DNA from: Bradyrhizobium sp. 164
GTDB lineage: Bacteria; Pseudomonadota; Alphaproteobacteria; Rhizobiales; Xanthobacteraceae
Direction of reading: 5' to 3'
Assembly: GCF_023073715.1 (NCBI RefSeq)
Contig: NZ_JADPKA010000004.1
Location: 1 to 64,000 of the forward strand
DNA length: 64,000 nt
In this document: positions 34,618 through 44,315 of the stretch, piece after piece
Position numbering within the stretch: position 1 is the first letter of the stretch
Layout: each line of letters begins with the position of its first letter
Notes under the pieces: model-generated
The model's input: the letters and a program-made list of their open reading frames with translations, nothing else
The model's database searches: none
Told to the model about the DNA's origin: nothing
Made by a program: the position numbers and the translations under genes

Positions 34618-37118
34618 TCGGCGGCGTCGCGATGCGCCGCCTGGTCGGTCGGGAAGTCGCAGATCACGACCGTGCCCCGGCCGACGATCGAGTCCACCCG
34701 TACTTTGCCGCCATGCAGCTCGACGAAGGAGCGCACCAGCGACAGGCCGAGCCCGGCGCCGCGGTGACGCGAGCCCTGCGAGCGGCTTTCGAACCAGTTG
34801 AACACCTTGTCCTTCATGTCGGCAGGTATTCCAGGCCCTGAATCTGTCACGGTGAAGACCACGCTGCGCTCGGTGCGGCGTGCGCTGATGCCGACGGTGG
34901 AATCCTGTGGAGAAAACCCGACTGCGTTGGCAAGGAGGTTATAGAGCACCTGCACCACGCGCTTCTCGTCGCCGATGAAGCTGCCGATGTCGGGCGCGAT
35001 CTCGACCTTGAGGCGGATGCGGTCAGTGGCGAGGCGGTCCTGGATACCCTCGGCCGCGAGCTCGATGGCCTTGCTGACGTCGACCGGGCCGAGTTCCAGC
35101 TTCATCGCGCCGGCGTCGATGGTGGCGAGATCGAGGATGTTGTTGGTCAGCGCCAGCAGCGCATTGGTCGATTTGGTGACGTAGTCGAGATATTCGGCCT
35201 GCTTCGGCGTCAGCGGTCCGGTCGAGGGATCGCTGAGGAAATGCGCGAAGCCGATGATGGTGGTAAGGGGAGAGCGCAGCTCGTAGGAGACGTGGTGGAC
35301 GAAATCCACCTTCATCTGGTCGGCGGCCTCCAACGCCTCGTTGCGCTCGCGCAGCGCGCGTTCGACATTCTCGGTGTCGGTGATGTCCTGGAACGTCAAC
35401 ATGGTCGCGCCGTCATGCAGCGGGCGGATCATGCCATCGAGCACGCTGCCGTCCTTGCGTTCCAGCTTCAGCGGCACGTCGGCGCGGTTCTCGATCGAGG
35501 TGATGGCTTCGCGGATCTGGCGCCAGACCACGGGATCATCGTAGAGCTGATGACACCAGCCTTCGACCGTCTGGATGTGCGGTTCGTCGCGCATGGCATC
35601 GCTGGACAGCTTCCACATCCGGACAAAGGCCGGGTTGAACAGCTGCGCCTTGCCGTTGCTGCCGAACACCGCGACGCCTTCCGCGAGGCTGTCCAGCGTC
35701 TCGCGCTGAACCCGGATCATGCCGTCGAAGCGGCGGGCGAGCTCGAGGCTCTCGGTGACATCGTCGAACAGATAGGTGACGCCGCCTTCGGGATTCGGCG
35801 TGGTGACGACGGAAAGCGCGCGGCCGTCGGGAAGGTACCAGGTGTCCTTGGCGGTCTCGACCGCGCGATAGGCTTCGTGCAGCTTGGCCTTCCAGGCGCG
35901 GAAGTCCGGCTGCTCCGGCAATTTGCGCGCGGCGCGGAGCTGGTCGAGCACACCGGAATCATCAGGGTTGGCGTCGAGGAAGGTGCGGTCGAGGTCCCAC
36001 AGCCGCCGATAGGAATCGTTGTAGAAGGCGAGGCGCCGCTGGCCATCGAACACGGCAACGCCCGAGGAGAGCTGGTCCAGTGTGCGGCGATGCGCTTCCG
36101 CCATGCGTACGAGGGCCGAGCTCAGCGCGTCTGCCTCGCTGGCATCGATGGCGACGCCGACACTGCCGCTGCCGACATTGACCGCGCGCACGTCATACAT
36201 GCGCCGCTCACCACCGATCACGATCGGCAGCCGCGAGGTGAAATTGGCGGCGTCCTTCAGCCCTCGGTCCATCGCGGTGCGGTTGGCGCTGTCGAGCAGC
36301 TCGAGCTTGCGCTCCTGGGCATCGATGATGCTGTTCGCCTCAGTCGCTCGGACATAGGCGGGGTTGGCGTAGGTCAGTGCGCCATTCTCCCCCTTGGCCC
36401 AGATCGGCCAGGGTGCTGCGGCGGCGAAGCCGCGCAGCATCTCGGTCTCGTCGGAGAGCGCCTTGTAACGCAGATTGGTCTCGGCCAGATCGCGCCGGAG
36501 CCCGGAGAGTTCGCGAATCCGCACAATGGCCTGGCCGCCGATGGCGCGGCCGATGGCCTCGAGCGTGTGGCCATGCGCAGTCGTCAGCGTCAGCTGGAAC
36601 CCATCGCCGCGCTCGCGCAGCGCATCGACCGCATGATCCATCTGGAGCGCGGGTTCCGGCGGCAGCCAGGTTCCGAATGCGAGCACGCGTTGCGGCGAGG
36701 AATCGCGCGGCAGCACCATGGAGATGTCACCGGAAATCTGCGCGCGATTGTCGCCGGCCGCCCAGGAGATCAGGATCTGCGGCTCGGCGAACAGCAGGGC
36801 GCCGAAGCGATCGGCCTGAAGTTGCAGTTCCCCGATTCGCGCGCGCAGCCGCGCCTCGTTCTTCGCCGTGCGCACGCGCGTGCGCATCAACAGGATCGCG
36901 GCCATCACCGAGAAGCCGAGCAGGGCCAGCGCAGTGGCGAGCACCGCGAGTTCCTGCCGGTTGAAATCCAGCATGATGGAGAGAGTGTCGACGAGGTCGG
37001 CGGCCTCAGCCGGCGCAGCCGGCAGCAGCGCCGCCAAAGCGCCTCCCAACAAGCCGTTGCGCACCAACGATGTGCACGACAGCAGCGTCCGACGCATCGA
37101 CACGATCACGCCTGACAT
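34614..37118 (-). CDS. divL: DivL, non-canonical cell-cycle PAS 'histidine kinase' with Tyr at the phosphoacceptor site
   Basis: The 834-residue membrane protein has a signal/TM start (segments around 20-45 and 55-80), then tandem PAS domains (about 225-580), a DHp helix and a C-terminal ATPase. The usual histidine of SHELR is replaced by Tyr612: VHHVSYELRSPLTT (codon TAC at 35285-35283). The ATPase has an N-box-like NLLANAVGFSP, DSGPGIP and GAGLGLSLV. DivL binds CckA and DivK to control CtrA and asymmetric division. Neighbouring tsaE-amgK is overlapped. The start is taken as the ATG at 37118. Confidence 0.87.
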   Translation of the reverse strand: MSGVIVSMRRTLLSCTSLVRNGLLGGALAALLPAAPAEAADLVDTLSIMLDFNRQELAVLATALALLGFSVMAAILLMRTRVRTAKNEARLRARIGELQLQADRFGALLFAEPQILISWAAGDNRAQISGDISMVLPRDSSPQRVLAFGTWLPPEPALQMDHAVDALRERGDGFQLTLTTAHGHTLEAIGRAIGGQAIVRIRELSGLRRDLAETNLRYKALSDETEMLRGFAAAAPWPIWAKGENGALTYANPAYVRATEANSIIDAQERKLELLDSANRTAMDRGLKDAANFTSRLPIVIGGERRMYDVRAVNVGSGSVGVAIDASEADALSSALVRMAEAHRRTLDQLSSGVAVFDGQRRLAFYNDSYRRLWDLDRTFLDANPDDSGVLDQLRAARKLPEQPDFRAWKAKLHEAYRAVETAKDTWYLPDGRALSVVTTPNPEGGVTYLFDDVTESLELARRFDGMIRVQRETLDSLAEGVAVFGSNGKAQLFNPAFVRMWKLSSDAMRDEPHIQTVEGWCHQLYDDPVVWRQIREAITSIENRADVPLKLERKDGSVLDGMIRPLHDGATMLTFQDITDTENVERALRERNEALEAADQMKVDFVHHVSYELRSPLTTIIGFAHFLSDPSTGPLTPKQAEYLDYVTKSTNALLALTNNILDLATIDAGAMKLELGPVDVSKAIELAAEGIQDRLATDRIRLKVEIAPDIGSFIGDEKRVVQVLYNLLANAVGFSPQDSTVGISARRTERSVVFTVTDSGPGIPADMKDKVFNWFESRSQGSRHRGAGLGLSLVRSFVELHGGKVRVDSIVGRGTVVICDFPTDQAAHRDAAE

Positions 37119-37308
37119 AGTTGCCCCAAGATCGCACGGATTTGCGCGCGGCGACCCCCGTCGCGCGCGAATCAAAAGACAATACCCTCACCGTGACTCC
37201 GCCGGTAAGAGTCCAGATCGTGAACGCAAAGGCGGCCCCCCAAAAATGCCGGGCACGTTGTTCCAACGCACGTAGTTCTTCGGGTGATTCGGCCGGAGCT
37301 ATCGTGCC

Positions 37309-37767
37309 TTAGCGGCCGGTCGAGCCGAAGCCGCCGGCGCCGCGATCGGTCGTCGACAAGGTCGCCACGGGAACCAGCGCGGCCTGCACCACGGGCGCGA
37401 TCACCATCTGTGCGATGCGCTCGCCGCGCTTGATCACGAAGGGCGCCTGGCCATGATTGATCAGGATCACCTTGATCTCGCCGCGATAGTCCGCGTCGAT
37501 CGTGCCGGGCGAGTTCAGCACGGTGACGCCGTGCTTGGCCGCAAGCCCCGAGCGCGGCCGCACCTGCGCCTCGTGCCCGGCCGGCAAGGCGATCGCGAGG
37601 CCCGTCGGTACCGGCGCATATTGACCGGGCGCGAGCGTCAAGGGCTCGCTGTCCGGAACCGCAGCCATCAGGTCGAGGCCGGCGGCCTCGGCGGTCTGAT
37701 AGGCGGGCAGCGGCAGGCCATCGGCATGCGCGAGGCGTTGCAGTTCGACCGTGACTTTCGTGCTCAA
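37309..37767 (-). CDS. dut: dUTP diphosphatase
   Basis: The 152-residue trimeric dUTPase keeps all five motifs: [10 protein letters not shown] (I), [14 protein letters not shown] (II), [17 protein letters not shown] (III), [10 protein letters not shown] (IV) and [10 protein letters not shown] (V). It removes dUTP and supplies dUMP for thymidylate. The apparent start is a TTG overlapping the coaBC stop by four bases (TTGA), which fits the family N-terminus [11 protein letters not shown]. It is the last gene of ubiE-ubiB-coaBC-dut. Confidence 0.95.
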   Translation of the reverse strand: MSTKVTVELQRLAHADGLPLPAYQTAEAAGLDLMAAVPDSEPLTLAPGQYAPVPTGLAIALPAGHEAQVRPRSGLAAKHGVTVLNSPGTIDADYRGEIKVILINHGQAPFVIKRGERIAQMVIAPVVQAALVPVATLSTTDRGAGGFGSTGR

Positions 37768-39218
37768 GATGCCGGCTCCCGGGATTTGTCGGTCACGGTC
37801 CTTGCGACATGCGCGACCAGTTCGATGGCGACCTGTTCCTTGGTCATCACCGGCCAGGAATCAACTGCAAACTCGCCGTCCTTCGCGCCATTCTTGCGGC
37901 TGATCAGGTGCACGGTGTTGCGATCGCCGCCCATCACGCCGGTGGCCGGCGAGACGTCGTTGGCGACGATCCAGTCGCAACCCTTGCGGGCAAGTTTTGA
38001 TTTGGCGTTGTCGATGAGATGCTCGGTCTCGGCGGCAAAGCCGATCACCAGCGGCGGGCGCTTGTCGGCCAGCTTGGCGATGGTGGCGAGAATGTCGGGG
38101 TTTTCGACGAGCTGAAGCGGTGGCATGCCGGCCGAGGTCTTCTTCAGCTTCTGTTCGCCCTCGTTGGCGACGCGCCAGTCGGCGACCGCGGCGGCGAAGA
38201 TCGCGACGTCGACGGGAAGCGCCGCCTGCACCTGCTCCAGCATCTGCCGTGCCGATTCCACATGCTTCACCGTCACGCCCTGGGGATCGTCGAGGTCGAC
38301 CGGACCGCTGACCAAGATCACCTCGGCGCCCGCGGCCTGCGCGGCGGCGGCAATGGCAAAGCCCTGCTTGCCGGAGGAGCGGTTGGCGATGTAGCGCACC
38401 GGATCGATCGGCTCATGCGTGGGACCTGCGGTGATGAGCACGCGCTTGCCGGCGAGCGGGCGCGGCACCGGCGGCCGCAGCAGCCGCTCGGCGGCATTGG
38501 CGATCTCGATGGCTTCCGACATGCGGCCGATGCCAGCCTCGCCGGCTTCCGCCATCTCGCCGGAATTGGGTCCGATCAACACCGCACCGTCGCGCTGAAG
38601 CTGCGCGACGTTGCGGCGTGTCGCCGCGTTGTTCCACATCAGCGGATTCATCGCCGGCGCCAGCAACACCTTGCGATTGGTGGCGAGCAGGATGGCGCTG
38701 GCGAGATCATCGGCATGACCGTTTGCCAGCTTGGCCAGGAGATCGGCGGTTGCCGGCGCCACCACGATCAGGTCGCAGTCGCGCGCCAGCCGTATATGGC
38801 CGGCGTCGAACTCGCTCTGCGGGTCGAACAGGTCGGTGTAGACGCGCTCATGCGACAGCGCGCTCACCGCCAGCGGCGTGACGAATTGCTGCGCCGCCTT
38901 GGTCAGCACGCAGCGAACCTCGACGCGGCGTTCCTTCAGCCGGCGGATCAGGTCGAGCGATTTATAGGCCGCGATACCGCCGCCGATGATCAGGGTGACG
39001 CTGGCTTCGGGAACGGCGCTGGTACGTTGTTGTGTCGGAGCTGAGGAGGATGCCGCAGGTGGGACCGCAAACGGCGTCAGCGGCTCCTCGCGGCCCTCGA
39101 TCAGCTCCCGCAGGATGACCCGGACCTCTTCCTCGACCGACCTGCGGTTCTTGGCCGAGCGCAGCCGGAGATAGGTTTTGACGGCATCGTCGAGCTTGCG
39201 GATGGTCAGGCTTGCCAT
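37764..39218 (-). CDS. coaBC: CoaBC with an N-terminal FitA/VapB-like ribbon-helix-helix domain
   Basis: The 484-residue protein has the usual CoaC flavoprotein decarboxylase (about 75-245, [27 protein letters not shown]) and CoaB ligase (about 255-475, [29 protein letters not shown]), making 4'-phosphopantetheine for CoA. Ahead of it lie ~45 extra residues, [20 protein letters not shown] then [19 protein letters not shown]. These match the ribbon-helix-helix fold of FitA/VapB antitoxins, followed by a Pro/Ala/Ser linker. No toxin gene is nearby. The ATG at 39218 follows GGAGGG; upstream dyads could be its operator. Confidence 0.9.
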   Translation of the reverse strand: MASLTIRKLDDAVKTYLRLRSAKNRRSVEEEVRVILRELIEGREEPLTPFAVPPAASSSAPTQQRTSAVPEASVTLIIGGGIAAYKSLDLIRRLKERRVEVRCVLTKAAQQFVTPLAVSALSHERVYTDLFDPQSEFDAGHIRLARDCDLIVVAPATADLLAKLANGHADDLASAILLATNRKVLLAPAMNPLMWNNAATRRNVAQLQRDGAVLIGPNSGEMAEAGEAGIGRMSEAIEIANAAERLLRPPVPRPLAGKRVLITAGPTHEPIDPVRYIANRSSGKQGFAIAAAAQAAGAEVILVSGPVDLDDPQGVTVKHVESARQMLEQVQAALPVDVAIFAAAVADWRVANEGEQKLKKTSAGMPPLQLVENPDILATIAKLADKRPPLVIGFAAETEHLIDNAKSKLARKGCDWIVANDVSPATGVMGGDRNTVHLISRKNGAKDGEFAVDSWPVMTKEQVAIELVAHVARTVTDKSREPAS

Positions 39219-39277
39219 GACGCCCTCCAACACGGAATGATCGCGATGCTATCATTCGTGTGATTGCAGTGCAATCA
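39219..39277 (-). promoter_or_regulatory. coaBC promoter-operator with two inverted repeats
   Basis: Between ubiB and coaBC lie TGATTGC-agt-GCAATCA (39261-39277) and GAATGAT-N9-ATCATTC (39235-39257). On the coaBC strand a candidate promoter reads TTGCAC-N17-TAGCAT, so one dyad covers the -35 and the other the -10. The octamer TGATAGCA (39254-39247) resembles, from memory, the FitA operator half-site of Neisseria. The site also overlaps the ubiB stop. Confidence 0.5.
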
Positions 39278-40849
39278 TAGATTCCGGACGGCGATCAGGA
39301 TGCCGATGAAGGTCGCGGCGATGATCCAGAGCGCCACGGTGCGCCAGCGGTTCTTGCGGCCCTCGCTGCGGCCCATCGCCGCGATGCTCTCCGGCGACAG
39401 CCTTATGCCGTCCCGCGTCATGGTCTCGAGCTGCTCCAGCACCTTCACCGACCGCTCGGCGATCTCCGGCAGCCGCATCAGCACCCGCGCAATGTCCCCG
39501 GTGCCCGCCAGCGCGCCCTGGACCCGGCCGATCGGACCGAGGTTGCGCTCGATCCATTCGCGCACCACGGGGTCGGCAATCTTCCAGATATCCAGCTTGG
39601 GATCGAAAGCCCGCGCCACCCCCTCGACCACGACCATGGTCTTCTGAAGCAGGATCAGCTCGGGCCGCGTCGTCATGTCGAACAGGCCGGTGACCTCGAG
39701 CAGCAGCGTCAGCAGCCGCGCCATCGAGATTTCCTCGGCGGTGCGGTTGTGGATCGGCTCACCGATGGCGCGGATCGCTTGCGCGAAGTTCTCGACCGAA
39801 TGATGCGCGGGCACATAGCCGGCCTCGAAATGCACCTCGGCGACGCGGCGATAATCGCGGGTGATGAAGCCGAGCAGGATCTCGGCGAGGAAGCGCCGCT
39901 CCTTCATGCCGAGCCGGCCCATGATGCCGAAATCGACTGCGACGAGACGGCCGGCATCGTCCAGGAACAGATTGCCCGGATGCATGTCGGCGTGGAAGAA
40001 GCCGTCGCGCAGCGCGTGCCGCAAAAAGCTTTGGATCACCTTGCGGCCGAGATCGGGCAGGTCGACCTGCGCCTCCGCAAGGCGCTTGTGATCGTTCAGC
40101 GCGATACCGTCGATCCACTCCAGCGTCAGCACGTTGTGTGTGGTGCGGTCCCAGTCGACGGCCGGCACGCGAAAATCAGGATCGTCGCGCGTGTTCTCCG
40201 CCATCTCCGACAGCGCGGCGGCTTCGAGCCGGAGGTCCATCTCCATCGCGACCGAGCGCGACATGGTGTTGATGACTTCGACGAGGCGCAGGCGCCGCGC
40301 CTCGGCCGAATAGGCTTCGGCCTTGTGCGCGACGAAGAAAAAGTCGGAGAGGTCGCGGCGGAAACGTGCGGCGACATTGGGCCGGAGCACCTTGATCGCC
40401 ACCGGCCTACGGATGCCGCCCCGCAAGACCTCGCCGCGATGCACCTGTGCGATCGAGGCGGCCGCGACCGGCGGGCCGAAGCTTGCAAACACATCCTTCA
40501 GCGGCCGTTCCAGCGATATCGTGATCGTGGCTTCCGCTTCGGCTTGCGAAAACGGCGGCAGGCGGTCCTGGAGGCTTTCGAGGTCGCGCGCGATGATGAC
40601 GCCGACGACGTCGGGGCGCGTTGCCAGGAACTGCCCGAGCTTGAGATAGGCCGGGCCCATTCGGGTGAGGGCGCGCGATATTCGCGGGCCGTGCTTGACG
40701 CCGCGCCGCTCGATCAGGCGCGCAAGCTTCAGCGCGAGTTGCCCGGGCGGCGGCACCAGGCTCGGATCGACCGAACCGAACACGCCCTCGCGCGCGAACA
40801 CGAACGCGGCGCGGATCAGGCGCGAAATGTGGGTGATGGCAGAGATCAC
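39275..40849 (-). CDS. ubiB: UbiB, ABC1-type ATPase/kinase-like ubiquinone factor
   Basis: The 524-residue protein has the UbiB/ADCK protein-kinase-like fold: the KxGQ motif in [13 protein letters not shown], the Ala-rich loop [23 protein letters not shown] and [11 protein letters not shown]. The C-terminus has a transmembrane helix ([14 protein letters not shown]). UbiB is required for ubiquinone synthesis and is thought to act as an ATPase that extracts lipid intermediates. It starts with a GTG overlapping the ubiE stop (GTGA). Confidence 0.95.
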   Translation of the reverse strand: MISAITHISRLIRAAFVFAREGVFGSVDPSLVPPPGQLALKLARLIERRGVKHGPRISRALTRMGPAYLKLGQFLATRPDVVGVIIARDLESLQDRLPPFSQAEAEATITISLERPLKDVFASFGPPVAAASIAQVHRGEVLRGGIRRPVAIKVLRPNVAARFRRDLSDFFFVAHKAEAYSAEARRLRLVEVINTMSRSVAMEMDLRLEAAALSEMAENTRDDPDFRVPAVDWDRTTHNVLTLEWIDGIALNDHKRLAEAQVDLPDLGRKVIQSFLRHALRDGFFHADMHPGNLFLDDAGRLVAVDFGIMGRLGMKERRFLAEILLGFITRDYRRVAEVHFEAGYVPAHHSVENFAQAIRAIGEPIHNRTAEEISMARLLTLLLEVTGLFDMTTRPELILLQKTMVVVEGVARAFDPKLDIWKIADPVVREWIERNLGPIGRVQGALAGTGDIARVLMRLPEIAERSVKVLEQLETMTRDGIRLSPESIAAMGRSEGRKNRWRTVALWIIAATFIGILIAVRNL

Positions 40850-41607
40850 AAACGCCAGCCTGAATGCAGTGCGACGATACCCCCGGTGAGTGTCTGCCAG
40901 CTGACGCGAGAAAAGCCGGCGTCGCGGATCATGTCGGCGAAGGCGCCGGGCTTTGGAAACTTGCGGATCGATTCGACCAGGTACTGGTAGGACTCGGCGT
41001 CGCCCGTGACCATGCGGCCAAGCGGCGGGATCACCTTGAACGAGAACAAGTCATAGAGACGATCGAGCCCGGGCATTTCGACGGTCGAGAATTCCAGGCA
41101 TAGGAAGCGGCTGCCCGGCTTCAGCACCCGATAGGCCTCGCGCAGCGCCAGATCGATCCGCGGCACGTTGCGGATGCCGAAAGCGATCGTGTATGCGTCG
41201 AAGCTGCGATCGGCAAAGGCGAGTGCTTCGGCGTTGCCCTCAACAAAATCGACCTGAGTCTCGAGATGCCGCTTGGCGGCGCGCTCGCGGCCGACGGCCA
41301 GCATGTCGGTGTTGATGTCGCAGACAGTGGCGTGGAAGCCAGCGCCTGCCGCCTTGGCGGCGCGGAACGAGATGTCGCCGGTGCCGCCGGCGACGTCGAG
41401 CAGCGCGAACGGCCGATCGCTCCTCGGCGGGTCGAGCGCGTTGATCATGATGTCCTTCCAGACCCGGTGCAGGCCACCGGACATCAGATCGTTCATCAGA
41501 TCATAGCGCGCGGCCACGCTGTGAAACACGTCGTTCACCAGCGTCTGCTTGTCCCCTAAGGGCACGTCCCTGAAGCCAAAATGCGTGGTTTCGCCCGGCC
41601 GATCCAT
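40846..41607 (-). CDS. ubiE: Ubiquinone/menaquinone C-methyltransferase UbiE
   Basis: The 253-residue SAM-dependent methyltransferase has the family start [23 protein letters not shown], motif [17 protein letters not shown], then [25 protein letters not shown] and a late MRLLPLFS-like [16 protein letters not shown]. It methylates the quinone ring at C2. The ATG at 41607 ([12 protein letters not shown]) is used. It is divergent from mutM with 80 bp between and starts the ubiE-ubiB-coaBC-dut unit. Confidence 0.95.
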   Translation of the reverse strand: MDRPGETTHFGFRDVPLGDKQTLVNDVFHSVAARYDLMNDLMSGGLHRVWKDIMINALDPPRSDRPFALLDVAGGTGDISFRAAKAAGAGFHATVCDINTDMLAVGRERAAKRHLETQVDFVEGNAEALAFADRSFDAYTIAFGIRNVPRIDLALREAYRVLKPGSRFLCLEFSTVEMPGLDRLYDLFSFKVIPPLGRMVTGDAESYQYLVESIRKFPKPGAFADMIRDAGFSRVSWQTLTGGIVALHSGWRL

Positions 41608-41687
41608 TACTCTACTCCACTGGCGGACCATAGCGCGCCCGCCGCAATGGCGCTATCACACCGCTCTCATAAGGTGAATGCCCGACC

Positions 41688-42569
41688 ATGCCTGAATTGC
41701 CCGAAGTCGAGACCGTCCGCCGCGGCCTTCAGCCCGTCATGGAGGGAGCGAAAATCCTCAAGGCGGAGGCCCGGCGGGCGGATTTGCGCTTTCCGTTCCA
41801 GCCGGACTTCGTCGCGCGGCTCAAGGGGCAGGTCGTCACCGGCCTCGGCCGCCGCGCAAAATATCTCATGGCCGATCTCGCCTCCGGCGACGTGCTCTTG
41901 ATGCATCTGGGCATGTCGGGTTCGTTTCGTGTCATCAGACCGGACAACGACGCGCAGCCTGGCGAGTTTCACTATCCGCGAGCCAAGGATTCCGCGCACG
42001 ACCACGTGCTGTTTCGGATGTCCTCCGGAGCGGACATCGTCTTCAACGACCCGCGCCGCTTCGGTTACATGAAAGTGATCGCGCGCGATGCGCTTGATGA
42101 AGAGCCGCTGCTGCGCGGACTCGGTCCCGAGCCGCTCGGCAACGAGTTCGATGCCGCGATGCTGGCGCAGTCCTGTGCCGGCAAGACCACGAGCTTGAAG
42201 GCGGCGCTGCTCGACCAGCGTGTGGTGGCGGGGCTCGGCAACATCTATGTCTGCGAAGCGCTGCATCGCTCGCACCTTTCGCCGCGCCGGATCGCCGCGA
42301 CGCTATCGACCAAGAAGGGTGAGCCGACGGACCATGCCAAGCGCCTGGTCGGCGCGATCCACACCGTGCTGAACGATGCGATCAAGGCCGGGGGCTCGAG
42401 CTTGCGGGACCATCGCCAGACCTCGGGCGAGCTCGGCTATTTCCAGCACTCCTTCAAGGTCTACGACCGCGAAGGCGAGAAATGCACGATGCCTCGCTGC
42501 GGCGGCACGATCAAGCGGTTTACGCAGAATGGCCGGTCGACCTTCTGGTGCCCGAAATGTCAGAAATAA
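41688..42569 (+). CDS. mutM: Formamidopyrimidine-DNA glycosylase (Fpg/MutM)
   Basis: The 293-residue base-excision enzyme begins [13 protein letters not shown], with the catalytic Pro1/Glu2 after Met removal. It has KYLMADL with the conserved Lys, an H2TH region ([17 protein letters not shown]) and a C-terminal zinc finger with four cysteines ([10 protein letters not shown] to FWCPKCQ). It excises 8-oxoguanine and formamidopyrimidines and nicks the AP site. It is followed by a CTCTCC palindromic repeat, where the facing gene also ends. Confidence 0.97.
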   Translation: MPELPEVETVRRGLQPVMEGAKILKAEARRADLRFPFQPDFVARLKGQVVTGLGRRAKYLMADLASGDVLLMHLGMSGSFRVIRPDNDAQPGEFHYPRAKDSAHDHVLFRMSSGADIVFNDPRRFGYMKVIARDALDEEPLLRGLGPEPLGNEFDAAMLAQSCAGKTTSLKAALLDQRVVAGLGNIYVCEALHRSHLSPRRIAATLSTKKGEPTDHAKRLVGAIHTVLNDAIKAGGSSLRDHRQTSGELGYFQHSFKVYDREGEKCTMPRCGGTIKRFTQNGRSTFWCPKCQK

Positions 42570-42600
42570 CTCGGCCATGCTGATCGAGGTGTGGTGCGCT

Positions 42601-42629
42601 CCCTCTCCTGCAAGCTTTGCGGGAGAGGG
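42601..42629. repeat. CTCTCCCGC palindromic repeat, copy 3
   Basis: CCCTCTCCTGCA and TGCGGGAGAGGG pair around a short loop, the same design as the copies at 7631, 7724 and 56974. It lies between the convergent mutM and the trypsin-like gene and may stop transcription from both. Confidence 0.7.
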
Positions 42630-42707
42630 TCGGGAGCTCGCGGCTACATCGGTCTCACCAACTGCCATCAACGCCTGGGACACGAGAATGGAGATGCTTG
42701 CAGCACC

Positions 42708-44066
42708 CTACTTCCGCACGCAGATCACGCGTACGACCGCGGCTTTCGCATCCGTCGATGTGCCATTCGCCGCAACACCGTTCGCCTTGAGGAAATCGCG
42801 CACCGTCTCGGCGGCGATCATCACCCCCTGTGACGCCGGCACCGATGTGGCGGGACCCGCGACCGTCGCCGGCTTCAGCAGCGCGATGCCCGCAAACCTG
42901 CCGTCGGCGCCGATGGCCGGGCTGCCGGAGAAGCCGAGCGCCGGCGGAGGCGACAGCGCGGAATTGCTGTTTGTCACCGGTGCCAGCGCAGCCTTGAGGC
43001 TCGACACGCCGGTGGCGCCGCCCTGGCTCTGTGGATCGGCGATGCCGATGACATCCGCACTCGCCTTCGCTGCGTCGCCGGCGAGGCTGAGCGGCTTCAG
43101 GCCGCGTGCGCCGTAGACGTGCAGGAGCGCCAGATCGTGCTCCTTGTCCTCGGCGAGACGGTCGGCACTGCCATAGCCGCCGATCGTGATGGTGAGACAG
43201 CCATCGGTGACGAGGCGGTCGGCGACGATCGCGCCATCATCGCTGACGACAATTCCGGTGCCGTAGTCGACGGTCTTGCGCGGCGGCGGCGCGGCTTGCG
43301 GCCCCGACGGAAACGCATTGAAGGCGCTCGACATCGCGATCACGACCGGCTCGACAACGTTCTCGGCTGCCTGGTCGTAGAGGATCGTCATGGTGCGAAC
43401 CTCGTCGCCTTTGAAGGTGCCGCGGACGTAGAACTTCTTCAGACCCTGCAATCCCGACAGCACGAAGAAGTCGGGCTTCACCACAGTGTAATCGACCTTG
43501 CGCCCAGACGGCTCCTTCTCCAGATCGGCGAGCCTCGCCGATGTCGGATTCACCTCCTGGCGGCGGCTGAGCAGCACCTGAACCGTGCCGGTCGGGGAAG
43601 TCCATTTCGCGCCGCTGGCGTCGCTCGCCTGCTGCGGCACCAGCTTGCCGGGGATGCCGAGCCGGGCGCCGGTGGTCGGCTCGGTCACGATCTTCCAGCC
43701 GACGCTCTCCTGTTTCTTTCGTGCCGCCTCAGCCAGCGCGGCGCGCTCCTGCGCATTGAGCACGCCGGTCGGCTTGCTGCCCTTGGCCTTCTGGTACTCC
43801 TTGATGGCATTGACCATGCGCTCACTGGCGTCGCCGGTGATGGCGCCATTATACTGGCCGACCCAGGCGAGGTCTGACTGAAGCGCCAGCCGCTCAGCTC
43901 TTGCCATGGCATCCATTGTGGCCGACGGAGTCTGCATCGCGGGAGGCCGGGTCGGTACGGTCTGGACCGTCTTCGGCTTGGTACCGGGGACCTGTGGCGC
44001 CGTCATCTGGGCGTTCGCGCCTGTGGCGGCCGCAAACATCAGTGTTGCCGCAAGCATCGATCTCAT
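42708..44066 (-). CDS. Secreted protein with peptidoglycan-binding-like and degenerate trypsin-like domains
   Basis: The 452-residue protein starts with a signal peptide (MRSMLAATLMFAAATGANA, cleavage before Gln20). A short peptidoglycan-binding-like helical repeat spans about 55-105 (AWVGQYNGAITGDASERMVNAI), and a trypsin-like fold spans about 265-450. The Asp (Asp311 in EHDLALLHV) and Ser (Ser380 in GFSGSP) are present, but where the family has NAHVV it reads ADRLV (Leu285), so the catalytic His is missing. It is probably an inactive protease. The start is uncertain; an ATG ten codons earlier is possible. Confidence 0.75.
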   Translation of the reverse strand: MRSMLAATLMFAAATGANAQMTAPQVPGTKPKTVQTVPTRPPAMQTPSATMDAMARAERLALQSDLAWVGQYNGAITGDASERMVNAIKEYQKAKGSKPTGVLNAQERAALAEAARKKQESVGWKIVTEPTTGARLGIPGKLVPQQASDASGAKWTSPTGTVQVLLSRRQEVNPTSARLADLEKEPSGRKVDYTVVKPDFFVLSGLQGLKKFYVRGTFKGDEVRTMTILYDQAAENVVEPVVIAMSSAFNAFPSGPQAAPPPRKTVDYGTGIVVSDDGAIVADRLVTDGCLTITIGGYGSADRLAEDKEHDLALLHVYGARGLKPLSLAGDAAKASADVIGIADPQSQGGATGVSSLKAALAPVTNSNSALSPPPALGFSGSPAIGADGRFAGIALLKPATVAGPATSVPASQGVMIAAETVRDFLKANGVAANGTSTDAKAAVVRVICVRK

Positions 44067-44315
44067 GACAAATCCAGCCAGCCCATTGAACGCCATGTCA
44101 TTGAAGCACATCTCGTTGGTCGCGAACAATCTCGCGGTGGTTCAGACGGTGCCGCTCATCCTGAAGGAGCCGCGCAAGCGGCGTCTCGAAGGATGGCCGC
44201 AGGCGAGATCCGGGCCTTCATGGTTCGCCGGGCGATGCGAAGCATCGTCCGGAGAGCGCGTTCCGCGCTCCGCACCGCGAGGGTCGATAGCGAGGGTGTA
44301 GAGAGGCGTACGACG

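Noticed and set aside
35241-37115. 624-codon plus-strand frame opposite divL
   Set aside because: It is an antisense frame of a well-supported gene with an antisense-like residue bias.
39084-39218. A separate small antitoxin gene just before coaBC
   Set aside because: The frame is continuous through the linker into CoaBC with no stop, no second ribosome site and no partner toxin, so a fusion is the simpler reading.
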